64,000 nucleotides of DNA from Zea mays (Eukaryota; Streptophyta; Magnoliopsida; Poales; Poaceae), in NCBI RefSeq assembly GCF_902167145.1, contig NC_050101.1:133206990-133270989 (forward strand). The letters run 5' to 3'. The position numbers were made by a program, and so were the translations under genes. Numbering within the stretch: the stretch's first letter is position 1; the number at the start of each line of letters is the position of its first letter. The notes beneath the pieces are model-generated. The model had not been told where the DNA came from. It worked only from the letters and a program-made list of their open reading frames with translations, and searched no databases. Positions 10,968-21,540 of this stretch are shown one piece after another.

Positions 10968-13900
10968 TGTGACGGAACCTTCCAAGTAATTAGGCCCACC
11001 TACAGTTGTCCTTGTCTAACAGACATCAGACACCCTGTAGATGTTCCTAAATCACTTGACAAGTTCGGTATCTTTCCTTACCTTACCAGGAACGTTTCAC
11101 CCGTCTTGCAGACATTACAGAACATCGGAGATAAAGAAATGCGGAAGCAATTATATAAACTTACATTTATTTCAAAAGCAAGCTTGAGTTATTTTATTAC
11201 AGACCAGACTAAAAGTGAGTGCAGAGTAGTAATATTATACAAACCAAGGGAGGCACAAACTCCTCCCGATAAGCTATAAGCAAAAGATCCTAAGTGGAGG
11301 ACCGAGTCCTCCCGCACTTCAGTCTTGTTTTTCCTCATTTGGTACCACCTTGGAGCAAAAGCAACAAAAATTTGTCGCTTCCTCACCTAAAAACAACAAA
11401 GGGATAAACCCTGAGTATGGAATTACTCAGCAAGTCTTACCCGACTAAGGAAAAGACTCTCAAGGGTATGCTGGATAAATAGGAGTCAAGGAGAGGTTTT
11501 AGCAAAAATCAACTTATATTTTTGCAGAAGTAGCTTACTAAAGTGAGTCCTTACTTTCAATCTTTTAACGCCATATTAAGTATTAATAGACTCCATTTGC
11601 ATCTAGTCTAATTTCCATCTCATCAATACAACATCATTTTTATCCATAGTGTTCACATCCTGACTTTAGGTTGTAGAAAAGTGACCAAGTCTTCATAACC
11701 GCGAAGGTACGGCGATCCGAATCGATTATACTCAGCTGAGGATCTCCAATCACACGACATATGTAGCACTTAACCCTTGCATATGTCAACCCGCCACCGG
11801 GGTTCTTAAGACTGGATCAGGTTCACGCAAACCGAGAGCACAGATACACCACCGTCCAGCCTCTTGCCACGGAGGGTACACGCTACTCTCGCCACCGCTC
11901 CACGCCCATTTCGTGTTATCTTATTCCGGCCTTAGTCTGCCCGAGGCAAGGCTTACCCATGACGAGGCATGTGACCAGTTAAAGGGTCCTCGGTCAGCAC
12001 GCCTACATACGCGTTAATCCTTAACCAACCTGGGTAGAACATCACCTGTTCCTAACCCAAGTCTCAATTTAAGTATTGCCATCCTTAGGATTGTGTCTGT
12101 TCCTTAGGATGAAAGAGCATCACAGGGAACTTTGCAGTAAGATCCCACTATTGCTCCAGATGAAAATATTCTTGCAGGTAGAAGCCATCCTCTCCCAGGT
12201 TAAATTGAGGACAACCTCTATCCACAAGATCCAAGCAAGGTAAGCATTTTTGTAAATCATAGTTTTGATACTTCACAGAAGTATCTATAAAGGTATGGAT
12301 ATCAAGGAAAGCAATGCATCAAAGGGTTTCAAGCAATTCCTATAAACTTAATGCACATTTCACTAGACTTAAAGTGTGCGAAAAGTATTTAAAAACACAA
12401 GGAAAGGGGTTGCATGCACCGGGGCTTGCCTTCGTTTACGGGTGAGTCAGGCTCAGATCCGCAGATATCAAAGTAGAAACTATTCCTGGCCTGAGATTCC
12501 GAAGGTGGTGGTGTCCTGTCTTCGGTGACTTCTATCTCTTCTTCACGTTCTAATCATAACCATACATAAGTATAAGAATGGATGCCATGGGATGCTCATG
12601 AGGATGCAAAGATAGCATAAACTTATTATTTATGTCTTGAATACAACTTTCCTTCACGGAACTCCGAGAACTTAGGGTTTCCGGAGTCGGTAAAGGAGTT
12701 CATAGGGCAGGGGGGTGGTTTTGGGGTTTGGTGATCAAACAAAGTCCAAAACAATTCAAACTCTACCCAAGGCTCCTAAATAATGTTTTAAGTTCCCATA
12801 AAAAGTTTGGGCATTTTTGGACTTACCAAATATTTTCTAAAAAATCATAACTAATACTTTTAACTACTTTAAATACCCTAAAATTTCTTATTTCCACTAA
12901 AAATCACAAAACTATTTTTATTAATTTCTAGGGAAAATAACAAGTCTAGGAAAATTAGTTTCACAATTTTAGCATTTTTCTACATTTTTCTATAATTGTT
13001 TTGGCTCTGGAGATAAAAGAAAAAGAAAAACAATTGAATAGCACTGGGCCGAATCCAGGCCAGGCGGCCCAGCTAGGGCAGAAAGGCGCCCGCGCGCGCG
13101 CCCGCGCTGGCGGCTTTGCAAAAATACCCTCGGGGTTCTCATTAACTGGGATCCGGTCTTTCTACTGTTTTCCTGTGTCACTGACGCTTTGCACAGAGGC
13201 CCTTGAGGTTCTATTTCTTCGCAGTGGGCGGTCCACGACGGCGACGCTCGCGGAGAGACTCCGGCGAGGTCCTGGACCGACCGAGTGGGGCTAGTACTGG
13301 CGCTCTACGTTGGTCGAAACCAAATTCAGGGTCGAGTGAAGGTTTTCCCCAAGTTAATTTCAAGAACGACTAACCAAATGTTTCTGGCCACGGTGAGCGC
13401 GCGGATGAACTAACAACCTACATGTTCCCGGTGATTCATGGGATCCTAGCTCAATTGGATGGGTTGGCGAGTATCGCAGACGTATGTGAATGCTTAAACA
13501 AGGGAGCAGAGGACGAGAACTGATCGGAGTATGGCTGGCGACGGTGAGGCTCGTTTCACGGTGGCGGAAATCGGATTTGGGGGAAACTCCGAATTCGCGA
13601 ACCTCAGTGAACGATTGCGGTTGATTCGTGGTGGCTGGACAGCTTACTACCCTACGGAGGTCGGGGAGGGGTCAATTTATAGTGTTAGCGGGCGGTGGCC
13701 GCGAATTTCGAGCAAGACGCGCGGCGGCCGGAGATGGAGAAGAGCACTGGCGCACGCGAATTAGTGTCCTACGCCGTGGCAACCTCACCGGCGTTGATTT
13801 GACAGCAGTAGCAAGTTACAGCGACGCGGTGGAAGGGTTGAGCCACGCGGCGCATGGCCGGGAGGCGGCGGTCGACGGTGAGCACTTTACCGCGGGCGGT

Positions 13901-14993
13901 GAGCCAGGGGAGATGGGCTACGGCTAGTCGGAGTGGTGTCCAGGTCATGGGCGGTGACGATCTTTTGACGCCGTGAAGTTATCCACATACCCGAGCACGA
14001 ATCATGACGCCGGCGACGTGAATCACGGCGGAAAGCCACCGGCGGTGAGATCTTTTCTATGGCGGTCGAGCTGATCCGGTTAGAGCACTGTACCATCAGA
14101 AGTTCAGTTAAATGAACCTGACAGCCAAATTTGAAGCCAAGTTTTCTCTTGATTTCTGATGATAACTCATACCAAGCTCTGCAGCAAAGTTGTAGAGCAA
14201 TATGCCATCTACAATATTGCCACATGATGTTGTCCCAAAAAGCCACTGCATCTGGTTTAAAATTGGGCTTGAAGTTCAGGGCATGAATCTGTTAGTCTGA
14301 TGTTCAGACAGAACCAGCTTGACAGTCCAACTTGGGTTGAGATTTTCTCCACATTTTTCATAAGAACATGGCTTGAATCCTTAAACAAAGTTGTTCTCCT
14401 ATAATTGGGCTACAAACTTGTTGTGGTCACTTTGGGCAAAAACCCTATATTTCAAAAGATACAGGGCTCCAAAGTTGAGTCCTCAACACTGAATTTCAGA
14501 CTTAGAATGAAACCTAAGTGAGGTCCATTTTGCATTTAAGTCCAAAACTTAGGGTTTGGCTTTCAAGTCCACACATTTGTGAACCAAATGACATTATAAT
14601 ACTTATTTGGCTTGGTTTTTGCACTTTAACCCAAAAGTGGGCTAATTTTGCACATAAGCCCCTATGGTTTGGTTTCAGGGTTTTCCAGGGTTCCAATTAG
14701 GGTTTCTGGTATCCCAGGGGTATAAATGTGATTCAAGTTTATTCTTAGGGTCATTTTATGACTTTTACCCTAAAGTCTTTAGGTTTTCTTAACTTGGGTT
14801 AAGTTTTACCCCTTTAACCACTATTTAGGGTTAAGTCCTTTAACCAGGGTTCTATTTGCAAAACATTAAAACAATACAACTTGCTTGAAATTTTTGCCTA
14901 GTGAATGCACTCTAGGTGTGTCAAACATATGCAATGCCAATGCTTATGATGCCATGCTCAAGTTTTAGTTATAGTAACACCAGGGGTGTTACA
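10968..14993 (-). repeat. 3' LTR of element A (4026 bp)
   Basis: On the minus strand it starts TGTAACACCCC at 14993 and ends TCCGTCACA at 10968. It has the same length as the 5' LTR at 43827-47852 and is almost identical to it. Parts are nearly identical to the LTRs of element B (for example 14510-14993) and others are unrelated, so the LTR is a mosaic. No gene is seen in it. Confidence 0.92.
13673..13682 (-). promoter_or_regulatory. Candidate TATA box in the A 3' LTR
   Basis: The minus strand reads CTATAAATTG, about 1.3 kb into the LTR and followed by GTGAGGCTCG-type GC-rich DNA. The same decamer is kept in the otherwise diverged LTRs of element B (31807-31816 and 41453-41462), which supports a promoter role. 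Confidence 0.5.
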
Positions 14994-15010
14994 TCCTTCC
15001 CCCCATAAAA
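14994..15010 (-). other. Polypurine tract of element A
   Basis: The minus strand reads TTTTATGGGGGGAAGGA immediately before the LTR start. The same tract precedes the B 3' LTR at 33110-33126. Confidence 0.85.
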
Positions 15011-15145
15011 GAATCTTGTCCCGAGATTAAAATCCTAGGGTAGGTAATGGTAAAGGAAACACATCACGTTTTTATTTCCTAAATTCTGGTACAAGGCAGG
15101 GGTGATGTGGGGGTTCATTCCTTTATTGCAATAACTATATACACT

Positions 15146-17458
15146 TTACAAATTACAGGAGGCTAGAAAGCCTGGGAAATTCTTATTCAAGAAGTCTTGG
15201 GTTTCCCATGTAGCCTCATCTTCAGAATGCTGGTTCCACAGTATCTTGTAGAACTTGAGAGTCTTTCTTCGGGTAACCCTGTCCTTTTGATCTAGAACTC
15301 GAATAGGATGTTCCGAGTATGTTAAATCTGGTTCCAAGACAACATCAGTCACTTCAATGGTTCGATCAGGAACCCGAAGACACTTCTTCAATTGTGATAC
15401 GTGGAACACATTATGCACAGCAGACAATGTTTCGGGTAGTTGAAGTCGGTACGCCACTGGTCCACATTGTTCAAGCACCAGGAATGGACCAATGTATCTG
15501 GGTGCAAGCTTCCCTTTAACCCCGAAACACGATACACCCTTTATTGGTGAAACTTTTAAGTAGACATAATCGCCTACCAGAAAACATAAGGGTTGTCGTC
15601 GTCGGTCTGCATAACTCTTTTGTCGAGTCCGAGCTTTCTTCATATTATGAATAATTTTCTGAACCTTTTCTTCGACCTCTTTTACCATATCAGGCCTAAA
15701 GAAGTACCTTTCTCCAGGTTCAGACCAATTTAGCGGAGTTCGACACCGTCGCCCATATAAAGCTTCAAAAGGTGCCATCTTGATACTTTCTTGATAGCTG
15801 TTATTGTATGAAAATTCCGCTAAGGGCAAACATTCATCCCATCTTTGTGAGAAGTCCAGAACACATGTCCGCAGCATATCTTCCAGTATTTGATTGACCC
15901 TCTCAGTCTGCCCACTGGTTTGAGGATGATAAGCCGAACTGTGGAGTAATTTAGTACCCAAGGAGTTGTGAAGTGCTTCCCAGAACTTGGCTACAAATTG
16001 AGGTCCACGATCCGACACAATGGTCTTCGGAACACCATGCAGACTGAGAATACGGGCAATGTATAATGCTGCATAAGTGGCTACTGTATATGTGACCCTG
16101 ACAGGTAAGAAGTGGGCAATCTTTGTGAGTCGATCAACGATAACCCAAATAGAATCATACCCTTTGGCTGTCCTGGGCAGTCCCACAATAAAGTCCATAC
16201 TGATGTCTTCCCATTTCCATGTTGGGATTGGCAAAGATTGTAATGGACCAGCAGTTTTCATGTGTATGGCCTTGACACGTCTGCAAGTGTCGCATCTAGC
16301 CACATAGCGTGCAATTTCAATCTTCATCTTTGTCCACCAGTAATGTTGCTTTAAGTCTTGATACATCTTAGTGCTTCCGGGATGAAAAGAATAACGACTA
16401 AGATGTGCTTCATCAAGAATTTGCTGGCGGAGCTCTTCGTTCTTTGGCACAACTATGCGGTTTTTAAACCATATCACACCTTGATCGTCTTCCTTGAAAC
16501 ACTTGGCTACTCCAGCCTTTATCTTCTCTCGTATGTGCTTCATACCCAGATTATCCTTTTGAGCATCAATTATCCTTTGCAAAATGATTGACTCAAGCTT
16601 TAGTTGATTTAGAGTCCCTTGTTGGATTATCCCCAGGTTTAGTTTTTCCATCTCCTGACATAAAGTGTTCTCGGAGGTCCTCGCCATAGGACAGTGGCAG
16701 GAAGTCTTACGACTCAGTGCATCTGCTACCACATTGGCTTTGCCTGGGTGATAATGGATCTCCAGTTCATAGTCTTTAATAAGCTCAAGCCATCGTCTTT
16801 GCCTCATATTTAATTCTGACTGGGTAAAGATGTACTTCAAACTTTTATGATCTGTATATATGTGACAGATATTTCCCAGCAGATAGTGACGCCAAATCTT
16901 CAGGGCATGAACCACAGCAGCTAGCTCCAGATCATGAGTTGGATAATGCTCCTCATGTCGGCGCAACTGCCTTGAAGCATACGCAATTACTCGGCCCTCT
17001 TGCATCAGTACACAGCCGAGCCCACTGCCAGATGCATCACAATATACATCAAAAGGCTTAGTGATGTCCGGTTGAGCCAATACCGGAGCAGTGGTCAATA
17101 GTGTCTTCAATTGCTCAAAGGCTTCATTACACTTAGAAGACCAATTGAACTTAATGTCATTCTTCAATAAACTTGTGATTGGCTTCACAAGCTTAGAAAA
17201 ACCTGGTATGAATCTGCGATAATATCCAGCTAGTCCAAGAAAACTCCGGACTTGGTGAACAGTGGTTGGGGGTTTCCACTCCAGAATATCTTTGACCTTG
17301 CTAGGATCTACTGCAATTCCTTTAGCCGATAACACGTGCCCCAAAAATTGAATTTCTTCCAGCCAGAACGCGCACTTGCTGAACTTGGCATATAGCTGAT
17401 GTTCCCTCAGGCGCGTCAATACAATCCGTAGATGCTGAGCATGGTCCTCTTCATTTTT
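15146..17458 (-). pseudogene. pol: Element A pol, 3' half: RT end, RNase H, integrase, chromodomain
   Basis: This part is open from the insertion point of the young Sirevirus to the stop at 15146. In order it has the RT thumb ([15 protein letters not shown]), RNase H ([32 protein letters not shown]), the integrase zinc finger ([17 protein letters not shown]), the catalytic core with Asp (SMDFIVGLP), Asp (VSDRGPQF) and Glu ([11 protein letters not shown]), the GPF module ([12 protein letters not shown]) and a C-terminal chromodomain (HPIRVLDQK ... [13 protein letters not shown]). The chromodomain has the tryptophan of the aromatic cage but His where HP1 has its third aromatic residue, as in group II chromodomains. 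The integrase triad is intact. The protein is lost because the 5' half lies 9.5 kb away. Confidence 0.92.
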
Positions 17459-17661
17459 AGAATTGAAAGGGAATTAGGCTTACACCTAGTTCCTAAAATA
17501 ATTTTGGTGGTTGAATTGCCCAACACAAATATTGGACTGACTAGTTTGCTCTAGTGTATAAGTTATACAGGTGCAAAAGGTTCACATCAGCCAATAAAAA
17601 GACCAAGTTTTGGATTCAATAAAGGAGCAAAGGGGCAACCGAGGGCACCCCTGGTCTGGCG

Positions 17662-18161
17662 CACCGGACTGTCCGGTGTGCCACCGGACAGTGAACAGTA
17701 CCTGTCCGGTGCACCAGGGGACTCAGACTCCAACCCTTCGCCCTCGGGAATTCGCGGAGGCCGGCGCGCTATAATTCACCGGACTGTCCGGTGTGCACCG
17801 GACATGTCCGGTGCGCCAACGAACCGCGGCCTCCGGAACTCGTCATCCTCGGGTTTTCACGACAGCCGCTCCGCTATAATTCACCGGACTGTCCGGTGTG
17901 CACCGGACTGTCCGGTGTGCCAGCGGAGCAACGGCTCTCTGCGGCGCCAACGGCTCCCTGCGCAGCATTAAATGCGCGCGCAGCGCGCGCAGACGTCAGG
18001 GCTGCCCATACCAATGCACCGGACATCAAACAGTGCATGTCCGGTGTGCACCGGACACCCAGGCGGGCCCACAAGTCAGAAGCTCCAACGGCTAGAATCC
18101 AACGGCAGTGGTGACGTGGCAGGGGCACCGGACTGTCCGGTGTGCACCGGACTGTCCGGTG
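17662..18161 (+). repeat. Array of 17-bp palindromes CACCGGAC-T-GTCCGGTG
   Basis: Perfect copies lie at 17662-17678, 17777-17793, 17882-17898, 17901-17917, 18126-18142 and 18145-18161. Several imperfect or half sites lie between them (for example 17682, 17795 and 18018). Often two copies are paired with two or three bases between. Such LTR palindromes are known from maize Sireviruses; their binding partner is unknown to me. The 3' LTR repeats the array 8202 bases downstream, with the third copy mutated at 26093. Confidence 0.9.
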
Positions 18162-18199
18162 CGCCATCGAACAGAAGCCTCCAGCCAACGGTCAAGTTT

Positions 18200-18230
18200 G
18201 GTGGTTGGGGCTATAAATACCCCAACCACC
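18200..18230 (+). promoter_or_regulatory. TATA box enclosed by an 11-bp perfect inverted repeat
   Basis: The arm GGTGGTTGGGG (18200-18210), a nine-base spacer CTATAAATA and the arm CCCCAACCACC (18220-18230) put the likely core promoter in the loop of a possible hairpin. The 3' LTR has the same at 26402-26432. The left Sirevirus keeps both arms at 3921-3952, and the right one has it slightly altered near 54307-54340 and 63200-63230. Confidence 0.65.
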
Positions 18231-18787
18231 CCACATTCATTGCCATCCAAGTTTTCCCACTTCTCAACCACTTACAAGAGCTAGGCATTCAATTCTAGAC
18301 ACATACAAAGAGATCAAATCCTCTCCAATTCCACTCAAGCCTTTAGTGACTAGCGAGAGAGATTTGCCGTGTTCTTTTGAGCTCTTGCGCTTGGATCGCA
18401 TTCTTTCTTTCTCTTGTGCTCTTGTAATCAACACTCAATTGTAACCGAGGCAAGAGGCACCGATTGTGTGGTGGCCCTTGCGGGGAAGTTTTGTTCCCGG
18501 TTGACTGAGAAGAAGGAAAGCTCACTCGGTCCGAGGGACCGTTTGAGAGAGGGAAGGGTTGAAAGAGACCCGGCCTTTGTGGCCTCCTCAACGGGGAGTA
18601 GGTTTGCGAGAACCGAACCTCGGTAAAACAAATCCGCGTGTCACTCTCCTTATTTGCTTGCGATTTGTTTTGCGCCCTCTCTCGCGGACTCGTTGATATT
18701 TCTAACGCTAACCCCGGCTTGTAGTTGTGATTATTTTTCTAAATTTCAGTTTCGCCCTATTCACCCCCCCTCTAGGCGACTATCAAT

Positions 18788-18799
18788 TGGTATCAGAGC
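18788..18799 (+). other. Primer-binding site of the young Sirevirus
   Basis: TGGTATCAGAGC, two bases after the 5' LTR end, is complementary to initiator tRNA-Met. Confidence 0.92.
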
Positions 18800-18833
18800 C
18801 CGGTGCTTCATTAGAGCCTAACCGCTCGAAGTG

Positions 18834-21527
18834 ATGTCGGGAGATCACGCCAAGAAGGAGATGGAGACCGGCGAAAAGCCCACTACAAGCTACGGGAGCA
18901 CTTCATCGGAAGAGTCCCGCACCAAAAGGAGGGAGAAGAAGAAGAGCTCCTCCAACAAAGGGAAGGAGAAGAAATCTTCCTCTCACCACAAAGAAAAGAA
19001 GGAAAAATCTTCTTCCCACAAGCCGCATCGGAAAGGCGACAAGCACAAGAGGATGAGGAAGGTGGTCTACTACGAGACCGACACTTCATCAACATCGACC
19101 TCCGACTCCGATGCGCCCTCCGTCACTTCTAAGCGCCAAGAGCGCAAGAAGTATAGTAAGATCCCCCTACGCTACCCTCGCATTCCAAAACATACACCTT
19201 TACTTTCCGTCCCATTAGGCAAACCACCAACTTTTAATGGTGAAGATTATGCTATGTGGAGTAATTTGATGCGATTTCATCTAACCTCTCTCCACAAAAG
19301 AATATGGGATGTTGTTGAGTATGGTGTACAGGTACCATCAATAGGGGATGAGGACTATGACACGGACGAAGTGGCCCAAATCGAGCACTTCAACTCCCAA
19401 GCCGCAACTATCCTCCTTGCCTCCCTAAGCAAGGAGGAATACAACAAAGTACAAGGATTGAAGAACGCCAAGGAGATTTGGGACCTACTCAAGACGGCGC
19501 ACGAGGGTGATGAACTCACCAAGATCACCAAGCGGGAAACGATCGAGGGGGAGCTCGGTCGCTTCCGTCTTCGCCAAGGGGAGGAGCCACAAGACATGTA
19601 CAACCGGCTCAAGACCTTGGTGAACCAAGTGCGCAACCTCGGGAGCACAAAATGGGATGACCACGAAGTGGTTAAGGTTATTCTAAGAGCTCTTATTTTC
19701 CTTAACCCCACTCAAGTACAATTAATTCGTGGGAATCCTAGATATCCACTAATGACCCCCGAGGAAGTTATCGGGAATTTTGTGAGTTTTGAATGCATGA
19801 TTAAGGGCTCCAAGAAGATCAACGAGCTTGACGAGCCTTCCACCTCCGAGGCGCAACCGGTGGCCTTCAAGGCAACGGAGGAGAAGAAGGAGGAGTCTAC
19901 AAGTAGACAACCAATTGACGCCTCCAAGCTCGACAACGAGGAGATGGCCCTAATCATCAAAAGCTTTCGGCAAATTCTCAAGCAACGGAAGGGGAAGGAC
20001 TACAAACCCCGTTCCAAGAAGGTTTGCTACAAGTGTGGTAAGCCCGGTCACTTCATTGCAAAATGTCCTATGTCTAGTGACAGTGACAGGGGCGACGACA
20101 AGAAGGGAAGAAGAAAGGAGAAGAAGAAATACTACAAGAAGAAGGGCGGCGATGCCCATGTTTGTCGGGAGTGGGACTCCGACGAAAGCTCAAGCGACTC
20201 CTCCGACGACGAGGACGCCGCCAACATCGCCGTCACCAAGGGCCTTCTCTTCCCCAACGTCGGCCACAAGTGTCTCATGGCCAAGGACGGCAAAAAGAAG
20301 GTAAAATCAAGGTCCTCCACTAAATATGAAACATCTAGTGATGAGGATGATGATAAAAATGAGGAGGATAACTTGCGCATTCTTTTTGCTAACCTTAACA
20401 TGGAACAAAAGGAAAAATTAAATGAACTAATTAGTGCCATCCATGAAAAGGATGATCTCTTGGACTCCCAAGAGGACTTCCTAATCAAGGAGAATAAGAA
20501 ACATGTTAAGGTTAAAAATGCTTACGCTCTACAAGTTGAAAAATGTGAAAAACTGTCTAGTGAGCTAAGCACTTGCCGTGAGATGATTGACAACCTTAGA
20601 AATGAAAATGCTACTTTAAATGCTAAGGTTGATTCACATGTTTGTAATGTTTCAATTACCAATCTTAGAGATGATAACGTTGACTTGCTTGCTAAGATTG
20701 ATGAATTGAATGCATCTCTTGCTAGCCTTAGATTAGAGAATGAAAATTTAATTGCTAAGGCTAAAGATTTTAATGTTTGCAATACTACTATTTCCGACCT
20801 TAGAACCAAGAATGAAATGTTGCATGCTAAGGTTGTAGAACTTAAATCTTGCAAACCCTCTACATCTAATGTTGAGCATGTTTCTATTTGCACTAGATGT
20901 AGAGATATTAATGTTGATGCTATCCATGATCACCTAGCCTTAATTAAAAAACAAAATGATCATATAGCTAAACTAGATGCTAAAATTGCCGAGCACAACT
21001 TAGAAAATGAGAAATTTAAATTTGCTCGTAGCATGCTTTATAATGGGAGACGCCCTGGCATCAAGGATGGTATTGGCTTCCAAAGGGGAGACAATGTCAA
21101 ACTTAATGCCCCTCCTAAGAACTTGTCTAACTTTGTCAAGGGCAAAGCACCCATGCCTCAGGATAACGAGGGTTACATTTTATACCCTGCAGGCTATCCT
21201 GAGAGCAAAATTAGGAAGATTCATTCTAGGAAGTCTCACTCTGGCCCTAACCATGCTTTCATGTATAAGGGTGAGACATCTAGTTCTAGGCAACCAACCC
21301 GTGCCAAGTTGCCTAAGAAGAAAATTCCTAATGCATCAAATGATCATGCCATTTCATTTAAAACTTTTGATGCATCTTATGTGCTTACTAGCAAATCCGG
21401 CAAAGTAGTTGCCAAATTTGTTGGGGGCAAACACAAGGGCTCCAAGACTTGTGTTTGGGTACCCAAAGTTCTTGTATCTAATGCCAAAGGACCCAAAACA
21501 GTTTGGGTACCTAAAGTCAAGAACTAA
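18834..21527 (+). CDS. gag: Sirevirus Gag, 897 aa, intact
   Basis: ATG at 18834 (MSGDHAKKEMETG) is the first start after the primer site. The protein should assemble the cytoplasmic particle that packages the RNA. It has a long Lys/Ser/Glu-rich N-terminus (about residues 1-90), a copia-type Gag domain (about 120-310), a CCHC knuckle (CYKCGKPGHFIAKC, residues 398-411), an acidic Ser/Asp linker, a coiled coil made of repeated units like NLRxxNxxLxAKxxxLxxC (about 20560-20870), a CTRCRDINVDAIHDH motif and a basic tail with repeated VWVPK. It ends TAA at 21525-21527, 13 bases before the open pol frame, which lies in another frame. Gag and pol are therefore not one simple ORF. Confidence 0.93.
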   Translation: MSGDHAKKEMETGEKPTTSYGSTSSEESRTKRREKKKSSSNKGKEKKSSSHHKEKKEKSSSHKPHRKGDKHKRMRKVVYYETDTSSTSTSDSDAPSVTSKRQERKKYSKIPLRYPRIPKHTPLLSVPLGKPPTFNGEDYAMWSNLMRFHLTSLHKRIWDVVEYGVQVPSIGDEDYDTDEVAQIEHFNSQAATILLASLSKEEYNKVQGLKNAKEIWDLLKTAHEGDELTKITKRETIEGELGRFRLRQGEEPQDMYNRLKTLVNQVRNLGSTKWDDHEVVKVILRALIFLNPTQVQLIRGNPRYPLMTPEEVIGNFVSFECMIKGSKKINELDEPSTSEAQPVAFKATEEKKEESTSRQPIDASKLDNEEMALIIKSFRQILKQRKGKDYKPRSKKVCYKCGKPGHFIAKCPMSSDSDRGDDKKGRRKEKKKYYKKKGGDAHVCREWDSDESSSDSSDDEDAANIAVTKGLLFPNVGHKCLMAKDGKKKVKSRSSTKYETSSDEDDDKNEEDNLRILFANLNMEQKEKLNELISAIHEKDDLLDSQEDFLIKENKKHVKVKNAYALQVEKCEKLSSELSTCREMIDNLRNENATLNAKVDSHVCNVSITNLRDDNVDLLAKIDELNASLASLRLENENLIAKAKDFNVCNTTISDLRTKNEMLHAKVVELKSCKPSTSNVEHVSICTRCRDINVDAIHDHLALIKKQNDHIAKLDAKIAEHNLENEKFKFARSMLYNGRRPGIKDGIGFQRGDNVKLNAPPKNLSNFVKGKAPMPQDNEGYILYPAGYPESKIRKIHSRKSHSGPNHAFMYKGETSSSRQPTRAKLPKKKIPNASNDHAISFKTFDASYVLTSKSGKVVAKFVGGKHKGSKTCVWVPKVLVSNAKGPKTVWVPKVKN

Positions 21528-21540
21528 ATTTGTTTTGTAG

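Larger units (their letters stand above)
17464..18785 (+). repeat. 5' LTR of the young Sirevirus (1322 bp)
   Basis: It starts TGAAAGGGAATTAGG and ends GGCGACTATCA. U3 holds six perfect 17-bp palindromes, then a TATA box in a short inverted repeat. It is identical to the 3' LTR except for one base. Confidence 0.95.

Noticed and set aside
17662..18161. CRISPR-like array
   Set aside because: The repeats are palindromes with irregular spacing in a plant LTR and there are no cas genes.
18831..21527. Sirevirus gag starting at 18831
   Set aside because: 18831 is GTG. The first ATG is at 18834, and the left copy also starts at the matching ATG.
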